From contig JAUCBJ010008677.1 in NCBI GenBank assembly GCA_032718475.1, forward strand, positions 1 through 22,643: a stretch of 22,643 nt of DNA, read 5' to 3'. Positions 18,346 through 22,643 of this stretch are shown here, in pieces (position 1 is the first letter of the stretch; each line of letters begins with the position of its first letter). The position numbers and the translations under genes are program-made. Below the pieces are notes generated by a model that saw only the letters and a program-made list of their open reading frames with translations, ran no database searches and was not told the DNA's origin. The stretch is from Nemertoderma westbladi. Lineage: Eukaryota > Xenacoelomorpha > Nemertodermatida > Nemertodermatidae.

Positions 18346-20611
18346 CCAGATAGACCATATTCTGTTTCGTAGGAAATACAGGAGCTCTATACAAGACTAT
18401 AATGCATTTACACTACGACCCTTCTCCAGTGATCACCGCCTTATTGTGGCCAAGGTAAGACTTAGTCTGCGTGCTAGCAGAACAACGAAATCTGCCTTGC
18501 CGCGGCATGACTGGTCCTCTCTGTTGCAACAGCCAAGTGTGAGATCCAGCTTCACACTACAGCTGAGCAACAGGTATGAGGTTCTTGCCTCTGAGGCGGC
18601 AGATCACTGTGAGGGCTATACTGCCTTCACAGAAGCAGTTAAGTTAGCAGCTGCAGAAACAGTTCCTGTATACCCTCGAAAAAGGAAAAGGGCCCCCTGG
18701 ACTGACAACACAATTCAGAAGTGCCAGAATGACCTCTATAAGGCACAGAAAGAGTCCCGACTCAAACAGACTACAGCGGCCAAGAATGCAGTTAAGGCTG
18801 TATCTAGGTCCCTGAACAGGCAGTACTCTGTTAATCTACAGGAGCTAATAAACCAACAGGTTGATGCCATCAATGATGCTGACGACAGCAGGCAATCATC
18901 CGAGGTATGGAAATCTATCAACTTGCTTACTGGTCGGAAAAGCCAACCAACCACCAAGGTTAAGGCTGAATCACCAGCCGATCGCCCCAATGGTTGGAAG
19001 GCCCACTTTGAAAAGCTCCTCAATAATGACAGGGTATTGCCTGATAACTTTATAGAAGTAAAAGTGTCTGAGTCTGTACTCCCAGATATTTCCATTGGTG
19101 ATATCTCCTTTGCAGAATTGAAGGCTGCTGCAAAGAGCATTAAGACCAATCGTGCCAGTGGAGTAGATGGTGTTCCCCCTGAGGTCTTTAAAATACCTGA
19201 GTGTTTAAAGCTCATCTATCCCATTATAGTAGACATGTACCGAACAACAAGAGTCCCACAAGAAATGAAAACAAATAAGTTGGTGCCAGTTCCCAAGAAG
19301 GGCAACCTAACACTCTATGGTTCTTTTCGGGAAATCTCATTTATCTCGATTGCTGCAAAGCTATACAATAGAATTCTATTAAATCGCATCAGGGATCCCA
19401 TTGAGAGACTGCTCCGTGGAAATCATAATGGGTTCCGTAAAGGTCGTGGGACCATGGAGCCCATTTTGGCACTTAGAAGGATAATTGAAGAGTTATCAAA
19501 AAGGAAAGACAGGCATCTGGCTGGCTGTTATCTTTGTTGACTTCTTCAAGGCCTTTGATTCAGTCTCTCGCTCACGTATGTTCAGCATACTTTCATTATA
19601 TGGGATTCCTGATGAAATTATTGCAGAAATCAGATCAGTATACGAGTGTTCGACAACATTTTTGTCTACTATTGATGGTGACACAGAACCATTTGAAGTG
19701 TTATGGGGCGTCCTCCAGGGAGACACACTTGCACCATTCTTGTTCATAATTCTGGTTGACTATGTTCTACACATGTCCTTAGATCATCATAATGATGATG
19801 GGGTGATGATAACTCCACCTACTGGCTCCAGAAGTCGAGGAAATCCTGCCAAGTACCTACTGATCTAGACTTTGCTGATGAATTAGGAGTACTCTCAGAA
19901 TCACTAGAGGGAGCCCAACGGCTCTTCAACTCATTAGAACATGCTGCTTCTACTGTTGGTCTTTTTATTAACTCCAGAAAGACCAAAATTTTGACAGTTA
20001 ACTTTGAAAGTCCTCAGCAAGTCTCTGATCGGATGAGCATAAGCTCAAAAGATGGTATGCTTGAGCATGTGGAAGACTTCTGTTACCTAGGATCATGGAT
20101 CCGGAAGTCAGGTGAGGACCTTCGAATACGTAAGGGAAAGGCATGGGCATCCTTGAATAGGCTTTCCAGGATTTGGAAGTCACTGAGAATTAATCGGAAA
20201 CTTAAGGTCCGATTATTTAGAGCAGCAGTAGTTCCAGTACTCCTCTATGGGAGTGGGAGTCCATGCTGGGCTCTAACTGCTGAGGACACCAAATCTCTGG
20301 ATGGCACATTCACAAGAATGCTACGCCGGGTTCGTTGTGTCAAGTACAATGCACACATCTCCAACCAGACACTATCTAACATTGGAGGTGTCTCATTGGT
20401 TCCCCCAAGCTTGCGCTACAACAAAATCGCCTCCGCTTTGCAGGGCATTGCTTTCCCTGTGAGGACCAGCCAGTGCATAATCTTGTACTTTGGCAGCCTC
20501 ATGGAGTGAATAAGCATGGTGGACAGCCCATGACTTTCTTGAGACGCAGCTTAAATGACACCGGTCTTGAAGATGCGGATGATCTAGCAAATGTCATGGG
20601 TGATAGTAATT
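18346..20611 (+). mobile_element. RTE-like LINE, copy 1, truncated at both ends
   Basis: It begins inside the endonuclease domain (SQIDHILFRRKYRSS) at the junction with the CR1-like scrap and ends at ~20611 (GTCATGGGTGATAG). The minus-strand copy at 13951 shows about 50 more coding bases and an ATATAT tail. An AATTAAAAAAACC sequence follows at 20613. Loss of the 5' part is usual for LINE insertion; loss of the 3' end is not, and suggests later deletion or rearrangement. RTE assignment rests on the YLGS...LYG...W.LT...LR C-terminus, the short 3' end and the IDHI...SDH endonuclease tail. Confidence 0.82.
18346..20611 (+). pseudogene. Endonuclease-reverse transcriptase of RTE-like LINE, at least three frameshifts
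   Basis: Domains in order: the end of an APE-type endonuclease (FSSDHRLIVAKV, with the SDH motif at 18428-18436); a linker with NRQYSVNLQELINQQ and KSINLLTGRKS; then reverse transcriptase: NRASGVDGVPPEVFK (~19150), LVPVPKKGN (~19280), FREISFISIAAKLYNRILLN where RTEs usually have NYRGISL, and NGFRKGRGT (~19429). The frame shifts in an A-run at ~19497-19508; motif A, FVDFFKAFDSV, follows (~19537), then motif B, GVLQGDTLAPFLF (~19710). The frame shifts again near 19850, giving motif C as FADE (19871-19882) instead of FADD, and the YLGSWIRKSGE and VLLYGSGSPCWALT tail. A third shift at ~20410 moves the terminal FAGHCF...DLANVMGD part to another frame. The first ~26 codons of the apparent frame from 18266 belong to the neighbouring LINE scrap, not to this protein. 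Not functional. Confidence 0.85.
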
Positions 20612-21072
20612 AAAAAAACCGATATTTTGTTTTGTTTTATTGTCCAATCAACTATTACCTTTCTTAGTACTAATATATTTCAATTAGTTGTAGCGTACTT
20701 TGTTTATGTTGTGTATGGTGGTTGAAATAATAGGATCTCCTGTGTCAACCCATTATCGCATAATGCTCAACTACTTAAAAATATTTAGTTATCTTAATTA
20801 TTGTTATTGCATGCATTGTGTGTGAAAAATTGTTATCAAAAAATAGAAAATAGAAATAGAAAAAATAGAAATAGAAAAAATACAAAACCTTAATTTTCTA
20901 TGGATGACTATAATACTCATATTTAAATAAATTGCTAATCACTTTTGAATACTTGTTTTACACTTCTTTCTATCTATAATTAATTGGTTCACTGCATTGC
21001 AGATGCAATATGAATGACTTACTAGCTTATTAAAGAAATATCTCCTCCATAACTCCATATCATATATCACGT
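20612..21072. other. AT-rich spacer between opposed LINE fragments
   Basis: It contains an AAAATAGAAATAGAAA-type low-complexity run at 20837-20880. No gene. Confidence 0.5.
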
Positions 21073-21290
21073 TGCGACATTATCCGCATATTCAAGGCCA
21101 GTGTCATTTAAGAGGCATCTCAGGAAAAAGGTATAATGGCCTCCCTACCATGATTATTCTCTCCATTAGTAACCAAAGCACGTGATTTTGCATGGGATGG
21201 TCCTCACAGTGAAAGCAATGATAAGGAAAGCAGAAGCAGCTTTTTGTTCAAGTGTCAAGTTTGGGGGGGGGGGGGGGGGCACCAATGAGT
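21073..21290 (-). mobile_element. Third, degraded fragment of the same RTE-like LINE
   Basis: Its reverse complement aligns with ~20392-20590 of copy 1: CTCATTGGT, CTGTGAGGACCA, TTAAATGACACTGGCCTTGA and ATGCGGATAATG are recognisable with many substitutions and small gaps. It is the oldest-looking of the three copies and lies inverted to copy 1. The GGGGG of the other copies has expanded to 17 G (21263-21279) here. Confidence 0.8.
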
Positions 21291-21302
21291 TAGAAATAAA
21301 TA

Positions 21303-21430
21303 ACATCATACTGAACACCATACCAACAAAACCAAATTAACAACACCATACAGAACACCATACCAACAGAATCAAATTATCAACACCATGCCGAACACCA
21401 TACCAACAACACCAAATTAACAACACCATA
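21303..21430 (+). repeat. ~45-bp minisatellite (AACACCATAC... units)
   Basis: Three tandem units built from GAACACCATACCAACA followed by an ACCAAATTAACA-like block, each containing two CACCATAC/G sub-repeats. It begins ~12 bp beyond the degraded LINE fragment. Confidence 0.85.
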
Positions 21431-22643
21431 CTGAATTAGAAAAAAAACTCACTCAGTGTTTTGATTATATCTACTTTGCATGATTGAGATTAAGATTTTT
21501 ATGAGGTCCATTACGTTGGTTGTATATTCTCTTCATACTCAATTTTGTGTACGATCAGCCTTTACTCGAATATGTTTCTTAGATTCTATTGATTGAAGTA
21601 TTTCTGACCTTTTTCCTTATTTCTGTCAGAACAGCATCGAAAATCACACATATATTTATTCATATCTCTTCATTTATATTCATTCTATATTCATAGCTCT
21701 TTGTAACTGCAGGCTATTAGGAGAGTGTGACTGGAAGGATGCATGTTGAGTGGGAGGGCCCTGCCTCTGCAACTACAATATGTCTGTCTAGAGTATCAAT
21801 GTCTGAGGAGAGAGATTCATATACTTACTTACATTTATATTCAGTTGAGTATATGAGCTGGAGTTTTATACCAATATACGAATCAATATTAATGCAGGTA
21901 GGTAAAACACTCTTTCTTTTTATTCCACTATTTATATTAATTACATTTGTTATAGCTATTTTTCAGTCAATGAATATGATGGATGCTATGAGTGTAGTAC
22001 ACACTGGTGGAATATTATTTTATTCCTGTGTTTAATTATTCGTAGTTTGCGGACCAGCAATATTGTATTATATGTGTGTGTGCTTGTAAACTGAAAATCA
22101 ATAACATGCTGCATCAATGGCAATCATATGCTTATTCATATATCATTGTGTTGAGCCTCATACACCATCACAGCAGGATCCCTGTAGAAGGGATCCTTCT
22201 GTAGAAGGGATGTAGAAGGCCTTACTGTGTAAGTATGTTAAATTGTGTACACTGCAATGAGGATAACAATTTATGTATTACGTAACCAAACACATTTATT
22301 TAATTATTTTATTTTCTATATGGAGTATTTGCTGGATTTAAATTAATTAATTAAATTATCATATTATAGGCTCAATAAGCTTTTATCTTATATGACTCGT
22401 TGATGCGGTACATACATCAGTATGTTATATGCAGGGTCCATGTTATATGATACAATGCTCATAAGTCAATGAAGCATTGCACAGTATAACCAACCATGCC
22501 GTAACTTATCATTGCCAAAATTCAGAACCATTCTGCAAGAAAAACTCATGAATCTTGCCAGCCACAATCACCGTAGAACAAGTCAGCCTGAATTGATCTT
22601 AGCTTAACTGAATCACAACTTTTATTCTGCATGCAATGAAATC
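21431..22643. other. Non-coding right end, no supported gene
   Basis: A plus-strand frame (first ATG at 21739, ending 22035) includes one hydrophobic stretch (TLFLFIPLFILITFVIAIF) but no recognisable family; I do not call it a gene. Three close copies of TGTAGAAGGGAT-like sequence lie at 22183-22220. The rest is AT-rich. Confidence 0.4.

Noticed and set aside
18736-19215. 159-codon minus-strand frame
   Set aside because: Antisense shadow of the LINE endonuclease/reverse transcriptase.
21727-22035. Frame with one hydrophobic segment
   Set aside because: A single hydrophobic stretch in AT-rich DNA is common by chance; no homologous motif seen.
1-22643. CRISPR arrays, bacterial operons, rRNA or tRNA genes
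   Set aside because: No regularly spaced identical direct repeats with unique spacers, no ribosome-binding-site-led gene clusters, and no tRNA A/B box plus cloverleaf were found; the content is eukaryotic.

Overview
The window looks like nuclear DNA of an invertebrate animal. It is AT-rich and mostly intergenic, with non-LTR retrotransposons, a long-TIR DNA transposon, a satellite-bearing repeat of the kind described in molluscs ('pearl'/BIV160-like), and one intronless rhodopsin-class GPCR of invertebrate type. A mollusc or other lophotrochozoan is my best guess, but this is an inference; no ribosomal, mitochondrial or lineage-diagnostic gene is present.

Layout. (1) 1-1306, minus strand: a 435-codon reading frame open to the left edge, ending in alanine/glutamate-rich 15-residue repeats; family not recognised, possibly a retroelement gag-like or structural protein. 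(2) 1307-4670: non-coding, with a ~112-123 bp tandem repeat carrying the palindrome TACCGGTA and a clean 288-bp tandem duplication. (3) 4672-6137: a satellite-bearing repeat element with about five ~315-bp units; its end touches a 145-bp perfect-arm hairpin element (6136-6280). (4) 7903-11925: a complete-looking DNA transposon with ~360-bp TIRs and a perfect 6-bp duplication CACCTC on both sides. It carries a DDE (rve/IS3EU-like) transposase on the plus strand and, convergent to it, an alpha-kinase gene on the minus strand. (5) 12081-12592: a second, one-unit copy of the satellite-bearing element, with 73-bp inverted ends. (6) 13929-14452: an internally deleted RTE-like LINE copy (minus strand) abutting a G-rich minisatellite. 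(7) 15997-16962: an intact GPCR. (8) 17988-20611: a CR1/Jockey-group LINE scrap fused to a larger, frame-broken RTE-like LINE; a third, degraded minus-strand fragment of the same LINE lies at 21073-21290, followed by a ~45-bp minisatellite.

The only likely functional host gene is the GPCR; the left-edge reading frame is intact as far as it can be seen. Nearly everything else is mobile DNA or its debris. The strongest biological novelty is the alpha-kinase domain, with all its zinc-binding and catalytic-loop residues, inside a DNA transposon bounded by a target-site duplication. Both genes in this copy carry frame breaks, so the copy is probably dead or contains sequencing errors, but it points to a family worth tracing.
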